Part shown: positions 38,238 to 53,473 of the stretch, piece by piece
Layout: the number at the start of each line of letters is the position of its first letter
How positions within the stretch are numbered: the stretch's first letter is position 1
Assembly: GCF_905475345.1 (NCBI RefSeq)
Contig: NC_066591.1
Coordinates: 899,501 to 963,500, forward strand
Length of the DNA: 64,000 nucleotides
From: Vespula vulgaris
Taxonomy: Eukaryota > Arthropoda > Insecta > Hymenoptera > Vespidae
Direction of reading: 5' to 3'
Position numbers and translations under genes: made by a program
Notes under the pieces: generated by a model
What the model saw: the letters and a program-made list of their open reading frames with translations, nothing else
Databases searched by the model: none
What the model was told of the DNA's origin: nothing

Positions 38238-41200
38238 ATGTTCAAATTGGAATCCTATATAACACCTATAATTCTTAGCTACGTTGCGAAATATGTTAAA
38301 AATTTTAAACCAGAACAATCACAGGTATGTTTCTTAAAGGGAAATTTATATTTTTTAAACAATCAAAAAATTCTTTAAACAATGAAACTAGTAAAACTAA
38401 AGAGTCGTATAACAACATTTATACATTTTAGTTATCCTTATGGGGTGGCGATGCATCTTTTCAAAATTTGGATTTACGATTAGAAGTACTAGAGGAACAA
38501 TTGAATTTACCTTTCAAATTCGTTAGTGGTCATATTCACGAATTAATGATCCATGTTCCTTGGGTAAAAATTAATTCAGAACCAATAATAGTAACAATTA
38601 ACACAATAGGTAAATGTTTATTATTAGGTGAAATAAAGCGCTTTTCTTGAAATGTTATTTGAATGAAAAAATTCAACTTATTTTTATTTTAGAATGTATT
38701 TTAAAATTAAAAGATGAAAAGAATCCAGGAACCAAAACAAACAATCCTTTGCAAAACAAAAAAGAAATGTTTCAGTAAGTAATTCTATTATAATATTTTA
38801 GTATTAATTTTAACAACACAATGATATACTTTCAATAGCGAAGAAACACCACCTGGATATATTAAAAGTGTTATAACAAAAATTGTAAACAATATAACAA
38901 TTCATTGTAACAATCTAATATTAAAATATGTGGAAGAGGACATTGTGCTGAGTGTAAATGTTAGGTTTTTAAGCGTGCAAACTGTTGATGATAAATGGAA
39001 TCCTGCATTTACTGGTAATTACAAGTTTAAAAGAATTTTGGTATCCATTGGATATTGTCTTTAAAAGTATTTTATTTTTTATTTAAAAATATTTATTTAC
39101 AGATGTTAATACTTACGAAGTTATGCTCAGAAAAATTGTTACTATCCAAGACTTAACATTATGCTTAGATAAAATGGATGCTTCTGGAAAAATAGAAGTG
39201 TATCAGGTACTACAAATTTATTCAAATTTAATTTAATTATATAGATATAAAAAGTCACATCATTTATTTTAAATAGGATCCTGTTTTATATCGATGTTCC
39301 TTGGCTATACGCTTAATTGTAAATTATCTCAGTAATACTGCTAAAAGGGCATCTATTACACGTTTAGATCTTCACTGTCAAAAAATGGAATTCAGTGTGA
39401 CTGAACAACAAATACCAATGTTACTTAGATTAGCTTCATTACTAGTGGCTTTGCAAACAAAACAATTTTCAAATGGTAAAGAAAAAACGACAAATAATGA
39501 AGATAAAGAAGAGCTGGGCCAAGGTTTTGTTATCTTTATTGCAATACAATTTTTTTCTACTTACTTTTATTACTATACTATTAACAGACTTTTAACTTTA
39601 TATGCGATTGAAAATATTTTAGATGATATTAGTCAAATAATTGGATCAATTACTGAAGCAGTAGGCTGGGGTGGTTGGGCTTGGGATATAGTTTCAACAG
39701 TATTACCTATTGATTGGATTTCATCTGGTTTTATTGACTGGGAAAACGACTGGTCTAGTCAACAACAAATGGCATATTCTGGGCATACTATTCATTTAGG
39801 CGTTTATATTGATGATACTATTTTAACTTTTAAGGTATACTCAATGATGAACTATTATTTGTATTTTATGTCGTTATGAATACATTGAAGGGATTAATTA
39901 TTGTTTATAGGTAGTTGAAAGTGTGAAAGAACAATTATTTTATAAGTCCCGAAAGCTTAGATACAAATCATTTTTGTCATTACGATTGAATGGAGTTTTA
40001 GTGGATGTATTACTCCAAGGCATCGAAATGACTACTTTTCAAGTTGGTTTGGCTAACATACGTCTTTATCCTAGAGGTAATTGCAGTTGTGGACACCTTG
40101 AAGTTGTTGATGGTGCACAGGTATGTATATTTTAGAGTTTATATCATACACATCAAAATATTTTTCTAAGCTGTAAATTGATCTTTCAGCCACCACTATA
40201 TGTAACAGCCGGAAAAGTGAATACAAATTATTTAAAAGATTCTTTATTTGATAAAAATGCTTTAGAAAATAGAGGACAAAAAAGGGATTACAAACAAGGA
40301 ACTATAAATTATCACTTAGTTACTGCTTCAGGTATTACAGATAATAATGATACAAATGAACTTATAATATATTTTGAAATTCCTTTATTTCGTTTTAGAG
40401 GAAAAATTAATGGAAAGAAGTCCAGCCTTTGTCATGGATTATGTTCATCATGTGCAACTCCCAGATGACATAACATCTGAAAAGTTAGCAGAGTTTGGTT
40501 CAAATTTTGAATACAGGTAAAAAATTCGAATCATATTAAATATACAAAAAAACATAGTGAAGATAATGCAATGTTATTTTATATTTCTTTTGTTTATATA
40601 TTGTAGTAACTTTCCTGAACAAAGAGTGATTAGATATATTATTGGAGATGTGACAGTCAGATTGTGTTCAGGAATCTTCCATCGTATAGACACAATAAAG
40701 CAAGCTGCTTCAAAATATGATTATACACCGTATATTATACCTAAACCTGGTAAGAATACATGCATATAGCAATAAAAAAATTTTTCTTTTGATTTTTTTT
40801 TTTTTTCACATAAAAAATACAATATCATTACAATGTAATTGAATGATTCAGATCCTTCTGCCGAAGAACTGCCTCCTGTTACATTGGAAGAATTTGAAGC
40901 TTTGAGAGAAAATGTATCAATGGTTAAAACTAAATTGACTATTGTAAAAGCTTCTTTACAATTTCAACTTGCGGATCATTGTGTTACGGGATTGCCACGG
41001 CAGCGCAAAATAGTTGAAAATAGGGTAAATATTAATGTAAAAATTATGGATGTGTTTTGTATAGTCCAAAATATTTAATGTAGTCATGACTCTTGCAGAC
41101 TGTACCTTTAACACCAGCTTTCACAAATGATCCTATTGTAAGCATTGAATTTGACAAAGCAACTGCATACATGATTGAGCCCTTGTATCCCTTCAGACTT

Positions 41201-44200
41201 ACTGCTTGTGCTTCTAAACAAACTGGATTATTACCAGATATGTTTGAACAATGTCATCAAAGTATTAAAATGCAGGTATTATTGAGTAAATTTTTTCATT
41301 TTTAAAATGATAAAATCGTATATCAACATAAAAATTTTTGTTTAGGTTGATGGAATAAAGAGTCAATTATACTTGACAACAAATTGTCATACATCATTAA
41401 TGATACCATGCTTAGTAGAATGTTCTATTAAAAAACTACTTTATCCACAATACTGGACACATCTAGATTTAATTTGTGAAACATATACGTTTCATACAGA
41501 TAGTATTACAGTTACGGGAACTAAACCAAAATTGATGGTTGCCACTTCCATAGTAACATCATTGCTTGATTCCACTGAAACAACAAATCCTCTTGTTTGT
41601 TCTTCTCTCTTTAGTGATGCATGCCAAGAAAAAAGTATGTCCAGTCGCGTAATATAAATGTTAGTTTTAATTATTTGAAATGCATTTTATATAAGAATTT
41701 TTCATTATATTATATGTAATATATATCTTTACAATATTATATAAATATATAAATAAGAATTTTTTACAAACAGTTCCTTGATATGTTGCAGATCCAATAT
41801 ATCTAGAAGTATTACTGGAAAATATAAATTATAAAAGGCTCTCAACGTTTATGATGAATGTGAATGAATTAAATGTAAATTCTCTTAAGGTTTTTGCACT
41901 TAGTGACATTCAACAAGCATTTATATTCTCAGGCCCAGAATCCGATGCTAACAGGTTATTATATAAATATAGATAATAATTAAAATTATAATTAAAATTA
42001 CACTCATAAATTTTTCTATATATCATTTTTAAATTATGTTTGTTTCATTTAGTGAAATGGAAAACAAACCTCTTCTTATGGCTGTAATACAGTTTCCTAA
42101 AAAGTCTTCAATACAAACATATCCAACGCTTATCTCACTTCAAGTAGCACCATTAAGAGGTTCCTTGGATCCTCTCTTTTTAAAATGGTTAGAATATAAA
42201 GTTACTTATTACGAATTGGGACCATTATGTGTAATGCGTCAAGACAGCCAATTATCTGCTGAGGGTACTTCATCTGATACCAGTACACGAAAAAAAACTT
42301 TTCCAAGTTTGCATGAAAGTGTTCATAGTTCTTCTGATAAAGATAGAAAAAGATCTAGAGTAAATGAAAAACCAAAAACGCTTCAAAATGAGGAAATTCA
42401 GAAAAAAAACGAATCCAAAATTGACATAGAACAAAAGGTATAATTAATTATATTTATTTATTATATTTTATTATAGCGACTTTATTTAATCCTAAGGACA
42501 AAGATATTTCACTTTAATGGTCTAAATGAATAAGTTAATATCTATATATACATTAGATAATGCAATTATATTATTTGTTGCAAAATATATTACATTTACG
42601 CATAGACCATGATAGAACTTGCAGAAATCAGGAGTATTGGTCAGATTAGCAGAACTCTATTCATGGTGGTCTGGTCTTGTTTTAAGTGGATGTATTGGTC
42701 ATATTGTTATCTATATACCATCGACTACGATGAGCGGTATAGGAGCACATGGTAATAACGATATAAAAAAACTAAACATGATAAAAATGAAGTCTTTATA
42801 AATTTAATCATAACAGGTATAGAGCAAGCTAAAAACAAAGCATTAGAAAATCAACATCTACAGATATTAACTTTAAAACTACCAAGCGTTTTGATTCATT
42901 CAAACAATATTAATTCTGAGCAACTATCACCTTATCTCAAAACATTTCCAGTAAAGTTGCCTGCATGGATGTGGACATATCGTAAGTTTATTTAAGATGT
43001 TGAATATTTAACATAAAACATACTTATTTCTTGTTCTATCATTCTAGATGCACAAAGTTTTCCTTGGACATTAAATCTTTCCGATTTTCATTGTTATACC
43101 TTACAAGGAGAAATGCAAAAAAATTTTATTAAAAAAATGTCATTAAATGCAACTGTAGCTCTTACTACTAAAACTACTACATCACAAACAAATTCAAATA
43201 TTCTTACTGCATTGAGTCTTTTTGTTCATATTGATAATTCAGCCATTATCATTTCGATTTCAGAAGAACAGGTAATGTAATATTTCTTAGAATATATTTC
43301 AATAGTTTTACCATTTTATTAATGCTAATGTATCAATATTTTCATGTATTTTCAAATAATTATAGTATATTATTTTCCTAGGTTGTATTCATGAGTAGTA
43401 TAATAAAGAAGATCCTTAATATTTTGCTAATTACAAACAATCCCAAACAAAGTAGTGCTGTTGTACCTCATATTAATGAGAATGCAGTTGTTTTTCCAAC
43501 TATACCACAAACTCCCTCTACACCTACACAGATTATATATCCAGAAGACACAACTACGAATTCAACAATATCTACATCGAGAGAGGATATCGTTACAGGT
43601 AAGTCAGTTAACAAAATCTTTTTTTTTTTTCCTTAATTTAATATACAAAATACTTTCAGAGAAAGATAACGTGACTTTGACAGCATGGATTCAATGGACA
43701 ATAACAAAAATAGCCATTAAATTATATGTTATGGGACAAGAAATAAAACCTTCTTTGAAATTAGTCATGGAAATGGAAGACATTATTACATCATTAGACT
43801 TACAACCGGTTTATCTAAAATTAAAAAGTAAAATTACAACAGTTACAATATTTCATTATACAAGGTATATTATGTTGCTCTAATATATATATATTTTTTA
43901 AATTATGTCCTTTGCAAAAATCTATCTTTTTAGATCATATCTAAGAAGAGAAGAATTGTACTTTATTTTTTTTCTCTCTTTTTTTTTTCTTATTTCGCTT
44001 TTTCTTTCTTTTTTATAGAGCACCATATGCACAAAATTGGGACGTTGGAGAATATGTTGGTATAATTTTGTGTGGCAGAGAAGACAATTTAGAAAAGGGA
44101 GATGATTCTGGTTTCTTGAGTTTTACGCTTACGCGAGCACAATCGGGTAATGTTCATACTCGTTGGGGTACTTATAAACGCTACAAAAATAACAAGGTAT

Positions 44201-47200
44201 AAATAAATATAAAGAGATGTTGAAATACACGTAAAATAAATAATATTTTTATACTTTACAGAAAGATGTTATGACAGAAGCATTAGTATCTACAAATGCG
44301 TATATCTCTGAAATAGATATAAAAATACAAATGGTTGACATTATTTTACCTCTAAGTATACTTAGCAAATACATGCAATTGGCAAAACCTCTTTTTGATC
44401 TAGATAAAAAAGATCTAAAAGTAGTAAAAACCGATCAACAAGGAATCATCACATCTACGTTAGTAAAAATTACAAGTATCAATAATGAATTTTTACCATT
44501 GATACATTTAGAATTCAAAGGGCTTAGACTTATGATACCAGTATCAACACCTGCTAGATATCAATTACAACATGATTTATTAATTTTACAGGTAATGATA
44601 AGTATATTTTATCTATCTATGCAGATTGAAGTTTCAACAAATTATACAATCTGATGATAATTTTTTTTTCTCAATAATTTAGCTCGATGGTATTCGTATT
44701 ACACCGCACGCAGAAAATCCAATTTGTAGAACGCCGTTACGATCGGATATATATCAACATGCTGCACAAGCAAATATATTAAATATACCAGGCTCGGCAG
44801 TGGAAGATCGTCAATATCAAATTAGTGTGAAGGGTATATGTGTATATAGCACTACGTGGAAGAACTATCAAATGAGTATTAATAAGGTTTGATATAATAA
44901 ATAAAAATATTTTTTTTTACATCATTTAAATTAGTAACGTATTTTCAATGAAAGTATAATTTTTTAGCGTATGTCTCAATCCTATCTTTATACGATGAAT
45001 GAGAATCCTGCATTAGAATGGAACAAACTTGGAAATGGGAATAGTTTGGAACCACATTTTTCTACTTTTCCTGTACTAGCTAAGTAAGTCTTAAAATAAT
45101 TTAGCTTTATAATAATATTGATATGTATATAAAAATTTTTCAAATTGATCTCATATATATATATGATATATATATTTATATATAGATTCGATCTTTGCTT
45201 AATAATTGCTCCAACAATCAAACTTAAGCCTGACACAATAGTTTGTGGAAGTGCTATGGAAATAAATTGTATGACAGATATTGAAATAACAGTTAATCTA
45301 GATCAACTTAAATTAATTTCCATCTTATCTAACGAATGTAAGATGTTACTATCAGGAGAAGTACAGGAGATCGAAATTACAGACGTTTCTAATGATAAAA
45401 ATGACAAAAATTCATCAATTTTGAGACAAGTTACCTGGATAAAAGAAATATCTGAAGAGCAAGAAATAGATGTTACAAAGGACAGTGGTATAGACTTCGA
45501 AATGTCTAGTATAAATTCAACAATTGTTGTACGTAAAATTTATATTATTTTTAACATATAAATAGAATAGTATTTTAATGCTTTTTATTCGTAATAGGGA
45601 AAACCACCATTCTCAGAAGTGTTGATGCTACCTCCATGTGAATTTCTAATTAATTGTGGAAAAATCACGTTCATACTTTATGAAACGCAAAGGATACATG
45701 TCAATTCGGAATATGAAGTAGTAAATATTTTTTCTTTCATATATTTTAATAATATAATTAATTAAAAAATGTATTAAAATTTTTTTTATGTATTGTAGGA
45801 CATAAATGATGCAGATGAAGATGACAATGGTAATTTAAAACAACCTTTACTTTATGTAATGATCAATCAACCAAATCTTTATCTCTGGCAACAAAATTTA
45901 TCACAAAAGATGCAAGTATGTTATAATTTAACATTAATTTTTATTTGAAGAAGTACTTATCGAATTGTATACTCTTTCTTTCTCTCTCTCTCTCTCTCTT
46001 TCTTTTTTACGAGTATATATTTATTATTATTACATGCTATTGCAGATTTCTTGTTTTGATATGGCAATATCATTAGGTGACAAAGATGTACAAGACTTAA
46101 CTTCAATACCAACTGAAAAGGATTTTAACATTTTCATGATACAAACAAAAAGTGGCATACCACATCCAGATACCGGTATTCCACCGTCATTTGTAGTAAT
46201 AAAATGTGAAAAATATCCAGGGAAAAACACTCATTTTTTTGTGGACATGGGTCGTCCTACAAAAGTTCATTTTTCATTATCAAGGCTAAATCTAATAAAT
46301 GATATAAACAGTAAGGTATTATATGAAAAAAAAAAATATATATATATTTTATATTAATACTTTATGTTGAATGATCACACAATAATTATATGTTCTTTTT
46401 CTTTTTTATCAGATTGCGTCATGTTTTATCGATGAGAATAAAACAAAATCGTCTGAATCGAAAGATATTGACGATAGCAAAGTTGTGCACGATCAATCGT
46501 CATTTAAAAGAAAAAGGATCCATTTACCAGATTTGAATTTAACTACAAAACAAATCGTTCTTTCATTAAAGACTAGCTCTGATTCAGAAATAATCCTTAG
46601 TTTAGCAACATTAAACGGAAATATTTCAACACTTTTAAGACCGGATAGAATATTTTCGAATATATCCGTCGATTCTTTTATTATATCTGCCATTCTTAAT
46701 GGAAATATAAAAGTTTTATTAAAACCATGGTGCTATAATATAACAATATGTCTTCTCTGGGAGTCTTGGCAAGATGTTGAAGCTGTTCCTCAAATACAAA
46801 TACAAGCAGACAGTGACAGTATTTATCTTGATATTGGTCCAGATCAAATTCAAATTATAAAGACTGTAATCGAAGATTGTCAATTACTTTTAAGTAATTT
46901 TCAAACGTCCAATACAAAGGATAACAGCAATGAAATGCAAGTCGTATTATCGACTGAACAACATTATAAGGATGACTTGAAAGCTGGTGCATTCCAGTTT
47001 ATAGATGGTACAGGAGATGAGCTACCTTTCCCATACCAGGTAAGACATGTACATGTTTTATTTGTAATGAAATATTTTAATGTTTATTCGATTCTATACG
47101 CAGGTCATATTTTTTACTTATCCTCAACAAGCAATGGCTTGGAGATATCCTCAGCCTAGAACTTTAACAAAAATACACGTTTCTCCTGTACCATTTGAAG

Positions 47201-50200
47201 TAAGAGTGAAATATTTTATATTATTTACAATGAATGTTATTCGAATGATATCATTAAATAACTATATATTATATTTTACAGACATCGGACAATGAAGGAT
47301 TTTATACGGACAGAGTGTCCTGTTCTTTGCAATACTGGAGCGACAGCCACATGGCTTATCAACATTACGCTGATTTTTATTTATCAGAAACCGATACTTA
47401 TCGATTAGATCTTCCCGAAAAAGCACCAGCACGAGTAGTAGCGTGTGTCTGGCGTGTAATATTAATAATGCCTATTAACAACTCAGTTTCGAAAACTCTT
47501 GTATCTGCTAGAGCATTGGCAGCCTGCTTACGTATTGATTCTTATTTTAATTCGTCGATAATACCGAATCTACAAGCAGCTTTGAACATTGGCATTATTC
47601 ATGTGTCTTTGTACAATCATATAGAATCATCTACTTACGATTCTTTACTTTATCCTTTACATAACTTTACGGTGAAAGGCACTATTCCAGAAATGCAATG
47701 TTTCATGTCGATAGAACACAAAGGTGCCATACTTGTTTTTAACAGATGGATGGATGGCGCAACGCTCATCGATATTAATGGTGTAATTAGCATTCATATA
47801 TTGGATTATGGCTATTTAATCATGCAAGAAGTATTGGATTTATTAGATGGAAAATTTCAAATTTCTCTGTCAGATAAAACTGACATTATCGTAATGTGTA
47901 AGCCTTTCTCATTAAAACTGAGTCCAACCATAACTCACACTCTTTCTGTATCTTCTTATTTATGGTCCGCATCGTTAAATACGGAGGACAAAGCTGTCAT
48001 TATATTAACAAGATATGTTATAGCTAACGATTGCAACATTCCTATTCGTTTTGGACAAAGTGGTACAGATGATAATGTACTGTTAGAAACCAGAGAATGT
48101 AATTTTTATTCATGGAGACACATTGGCAATAATATGATACGAATATCGATAGAAGCAAATGCTTGGATGTGGAGTCGGCCATTTCCAGTAAATAAAGACG
48201 GAATTCATTTGGTTGAATTTGCAAATGCATTGGTCGATATGAGTATATTTGTAAATATTACGTCATTATCAGCTACGCAAAAACTTGTAACATTCAGCGG
48301 ACAGCTCATAATTTCAAATCAATTGATAGACAATTTTGAAATGAAATTAGTCAAATATGAAGCTGAGACTAGTAGTAAAGTAACTGTATCAAAAAGTGCA
48401 TACATGTTGTTTGGAAAGAGTCAACCATCGACTATTGTTATCGAGAATAACAAAAAGATGGCAATGCGCTTACGTTTTACGAATATACCAAATTTGTCAT
48501 GGACAGGAGATATACCTCTTCAACCCAATGCTAAATTGAGTCAACCGTGGCTCGTGAAAGTGCCTTTACAAGAGCGTGGTCAATTTTTAAGTATCTGGGT
48601 ACGGATAATAACGCAAATCGTTCAAGAAAAAGTAAAGATACTTGCCGTATTGAGTCCACTCTATATGATACGATCGCATTTACCGGTACCAGCAAAAGTA
48701 CAAATGGAAACACCGTCGTTAAAAATGTTATCAAGCACGATAGTGAACGGACGTGGCGAACGCCAGCAATTGTATTGCCCTGGTACATTCGAGCATTTCC
48801 ATCAATTGACATTCCAATTAGAATCTGGAATTTGTGCATCCAATCCGTACGTACCATTGTCATACAGTTCGGTGGATCAAAGAAAATTTTTTAGAAGACC
48901 CGAGATAGAAGATATAGATAATATTTTGAAAGAATTAGAAAGCCAGAAGGATGAGGCAGGATGGCCTTTTCAAGCAGATGATATAACAGAATGGATACCC
49001 GCGGAACAACCACAAACTCATGTTCAAGTTAAATATCAAGATGCTGGGTTGGTGTCGAGTACTCTTCTGTTGGAATTACAGCCATGGTGCTTCATATTAA
49101 ATTCTTTAGGGTGTTACATTTCCCTTGTATCCGAAGATACTGAACTTTGTCAAGTACCTCATTATGGAATCGTGACACCACCAAAATTAGAAGGCACTTT
49201 CCACTTAGGAGTTGGCATTGGCGATACGTATTATACTTCGCAAGCTCTTCAATTAGCTAGGCCCGATTGGAGTCAAAGTTTTTATATGCCTCGTATCGGA
49301 GGACTCATCCCCGTTGAAGGCAATATCAAAACCATCGTTGATTGTGGATCTAGCGTGACTATAGTCAGTATTACTTCTAGCATGCACGAAGATATGCGTT
49401 TAGTGAGAGTAACAAGTAGTCACGTTATCGGAAATTTGACAAATCAGGAATTGTGTATCGCTACACTTGCAGTTGATGAATCATCGAAAGAATTAAAGTT
49501 ACCTCACGATCTTACTCCTTACAGTCAAAATATTCGGCCATCTGAAGATCAACATCAAGCTACGCCTATCGTTCAATGGCACATGTTGTACGAAAATAGT
49601 AACATCGAATCCCTTGTATTATATATTTCTCTGAGTTTAGGACACAGATGGTCTTGTCCTGTTAAAATTGATCAGACCATGAGTCGTAAGTGTGTTGCTA
49701 TTCCAAACGGCTCTACTACCATGTCGGTAGTCTTAACGATTCAAGAAGACAAAGGTACGTCATATATTATGGTTCAAGTTGATAACCATCCTCAGTTATT
49801 GCTAGAGAATATGTGCCCCTATAAACTTTTATTGGGACAAGCTAATGAGAATGCAGATGGAATTGTACCAGATGCACCACATTTTGCATGGATCTGTGAA
49901 GTGGAAACTGGTGCTACGTGTCATTATTCTCTTCCATGTATTGGTAACAGATTACCTGATACTCCTGTACCAACTACATATAATATACTATTATTATCAG
50001 CATTACCTAATAACGATGAAGCGATACAACGAAAGGAATTACAGTGGTCACGCGGCATTAGTTTGTCTGCATTGACTAATATACCTATGGATCATTACGT
50101 TCGATTACCTTCGTACGGAGACGTTAAATTGATAATGCACAATCGTTGCTACACCACACATATTAATGTCGTTCCTATCTCGCAAATAGAGGTGTCTGCT

Positions 50201-52840
50201 AGGGACATAAGAAATCGATTGATGCATAAAGAAAATAAGATGAATGAAACTGAAATAAATTCAAAGAATTTAAAAACTTCGACAGAAGATAATAAAGAAG
50301 TAATTAATATACTATACTCTAGTAGCTCGACATCAGCAACTAGTTTTTTCTCAGCACAAGAAGATATTTTTTTATCAGATTCCTCTATTTCATTTGACAA
50401 CTCGCAACAACTTATTCCTCAAGAAAGGAATAATAAAAATCTCAATGATTATAATCAACTGAAATTAAGCAATGAAACGAATTCAACAACTAACAGGGAA
50501 GGTTCTGCAACTGTATATTTTCATGGAATTACTATTATTATATTGAAAGATATTAATGAGAATGGTCAAAGAACCGAAGTTGCAAGTTTATCCATAACAG
50601 ATTTGATCGTTACTTTGCACGCGAAACCTACTTTTGTGAACCTTTGTGTATGTATAGGAGATTTACAATTAGATAATCAAGTATTTGATCAAGGAGGTTT
50701 TGATTTTCCTGTAGTATTGATCAGTCAGAATCCACTTACAAGAGGAACAACATTTTATCCATCTAATTGTCTAATAAGTAATATGGAACAAATTAAAGAA
50801 AATTCCTTGATAACTATTGATTATATTTGGGAAATAAACGAAGATATAATAGGTACGAATAGATATTGTGCTATAATTTATATTTATATCAGTGACTTCG
50901 ATCGAGATTATAATTTATTATCTTTTTCATTTTTTTTTCAGTGTCAAAGGATTTACATTTAAAATTTGCACCTATTAGTGCTTATATAGAAGATACGTAC
51001 ATAAGTCATTTATTAGATTATGCAAATTCTATGATACCACCACGTTTTAGTGCAGCAACTGGCACATTAAAGAAGATTCAACCAGCATTGGTATCAACGA
51101 CTCTTTATGTATCGGATTATATTATGGTCGATGCTAAAATATTGAGTGCACCATTAAGATTACAAAATTTTACAATAGATCCAGTATCGATTTTACTCAG
51201 TGTACATACCTCTGTACGTTTATACGTGGCATTAGATCATTCACCTTTATATTTTAGCACTTTTGAAAGGAAGAATATTTTAACTACCCCCTATAGGCTA
51301 GGGAATGCACTTACTATGCATTATTTATCTGGTGCTATATTTGGTGCAGGTAAGTTGGTGTTACTTTATATATATATATATATATTACTGATAAATTTAA
51401 ATATTTAACAAAACGTATGTCATAGGTTGGGTAGTTGGATCCTTAGAAATACTTGGATCCCCAGGAAGCTTGGCACAAGCACTAGGTTCAGGTCTTAGAG
51501 ACTTTGTTTCTCTTCCATTTCAAGGTTTGTTGCAAGGACCTTGGGGTTTTATCGTTGGCATAACACATGGATCTGCCAGTTTAATGAAGCATATCACAGC
51601 AGGTGATAATAGTTTAATAAATATTTTAATTTTAATTTAATTGGATAATTATACTCATCCATATGTTTTTATAGGCACTGTTAACTCTGTGACAAAATTA
51701 GCATCTAGCGTTGCTCGAAATTTAGATAGATTAACATTGGACGAAGAACATCTCCAACGTCAAGAAGATGCTAGAAGAATGCGTCCACAGGGTATGGCAC
51801 AAGGACTTTATCAAGGATTAACCGGATTTGGTATGAGTATCCTTGGTATGTATTTCTTTTAAATAATATTTTGTTAATCTAATTTGTGCGTGTATTCTCA
51901 TATCATATCCTTTCAGCTGCTGTTGCTGGATTGGCGCATCATCCTTTACAACAAGTATGGTCAGGTGAAGCAACAACTAAAAGTTTAGTTACAGGTGTTG
52001 GACTTGGATTAGTTGGTGTAGTAACAAAACCTCTTAGTGGAGCTGCAGAATTAGTTGCTCTTACCGGACAAGGTTTATTACAGGGTGCAGGATGGAATCC
52101 TTTACCTCTGGTAAATTACTCTTTGCAAAATGTGAATTGTTTCGTATAATTTTATGTTTATATTTAATTTATATCTAATACTTCTTTTACAGCCTCGACA
52201 ACATCCGGTCGTTCAGTATAGTAATGGTAATAATAATGCATCGATTCGATATGCATGGCGTTTATTACCATTGCTAGAAAACACTAGTGACAATATTCTA
52301 CATGTAGCTAATGCAGATTACGTTTTACAACAAGGAAGTAATCGTGCTGTAACTTTAGTTCTCACGCGACAAGCATTGTTACTTGTTAATATAGCTGAAG
52401 ATAGCGTGGAAAAGATATTGCCTTTAAAAGAATTAACCAGTATTGATCATTCTTCGGAGACAACAATGCTTTGTTTATATTGTCCGCCGGTAATAACACA
52501 GATTAATAGAGCTTTATCGCCGACTGAACATGAGGTATAATAATAATAATCTATGTATAATTTGTAATCGTTTCTATAAAAAAAATATAAATACAAGTAT
52601 TCTTCTCAGATGGATCAAGAAATGAGAGCAAGAGTTGCAGAATACGTGCGTACAAGCACCACTGGTTTAGCTAGTTTATCTACAAACAGTGATGGACAAT
52701 CCGATATTCTAGAAACACAACCAACAAACTCGGATCATATACTTACTTTTTATGTCAGCCCTGAAACACGTAATTATTTAGTATCACTTTTTAATATTGC
52801 TAAACGACAAAGCCAAGGTAGTGGATTCACTGTGTTATAA
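38238..52840 (+). CDS. VPS13B: VPS13B (COH1), bridge-like lipid transfer protein
   Basis: Giant lipid-channel protein of Golgi/endosome contacts; the human orthologue is mutated in Cohen syndrome. Thirty-eight exons join to 3843 residues (human about 4000). Exon ends: 38238-38324, 38432-38609, 38693-38774, 38839-39014, 39103-39206, 39277-39523, 39623-39834, 39911-40120, 40190-40331, 40399-40516, 40607-40749, 40852-41024, 41099-41275, 41346-41634, 41792-41954, 42053-42437, 42625-42751, 42817-42981, 43048-43271, 43382-43598, 43660-43864, 44019-44196, 44262-44591, 44683-44886, 44968-45083, 45186-45528, 45598-45720, 45799-45915, 46046-46315, 46413-47039, 47104-47199, 47282-50852, 50942-51349, 51426-51602, 51675-51845, 51917-52110, 52193-52534, 52610-52840. 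The chorein start (MFKLESYITPIILSYVAKYV, then LSLWGGD, SGHIHELMIHVPW and LKYVEEDIVLSVN) identifies the B paralogue. The 3.57 kb exon (residues about 2147-3337) covers the VAB/SHR-BD region. Residues 3473-3653 are the Gly-rich ATG2_C-like helices and 3654-3843 the PH-like tail. A start-to-stop frame is kept throughout. Confidence 0.95.
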
Positions 52841-53473
52841 ATCATAGAAAATTGCTAAAAGTAATTTCAAAAAAGTATTGTCAATCGTAAGTTTAATATT
52901 GAACGTTTTTTATTAAAAATAGAAAATTTTCTATATTGATACAATAGATATCTCTGAACTATTGTAAAACAATTCGTACAATATATTTTGCAATATATAA
53001 AATATAATTCGTAGAAAATCTTTTGTATAATATATAAATGCACAATTCCCTTTTTTTATTACTTATTTGTTTAAATAAAATATTGTGATGGATATATTTA
53101 TGAATATATACAAATATACACATATGTTAAAAACATAAATGTATAAAATTATGTGGTAACCAAACACAATATTATATCACATAATTTATTAAAATATTTA
53201 TTATACATTTTGTATATTTTATAAAATGTACAGTGATTAGGTTTAATTCCAAAATTAATAAAAATTCATTAAATAGATTTACTAGTAAGTTTTAATGATT
53301 ATAAGGATCATATAATATTTTTTAATATTTTTAATAATTAATAATTATATGAATTGTTAAATTGTATTTATTTGTTTATTTAATTAAGGAACTTAAGAAA
53401 CTTCATTAGTTTCTTTTGAAACAAAATAATGAATTATATAAACTGCTTTAATTTTACTATGCCTTACTTTTAC
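52841..53473. other. Convergent 3' region, VPS13B / UBOX5
   Basis: 633 bp AT-rich DNA with AATAAA for VPS13B at about 53075 and TTTATT (minus-strand signal) near 53370. Nothing else is seen. Confidence 0.6.

Noticed and set aside
40399..40470. Apparent frameshift or pseudogene break in VPS13B
   Set aside because: A 67 bp GT-AG intron at 40332-40398 restores the frame exactly, so the gene is intact.
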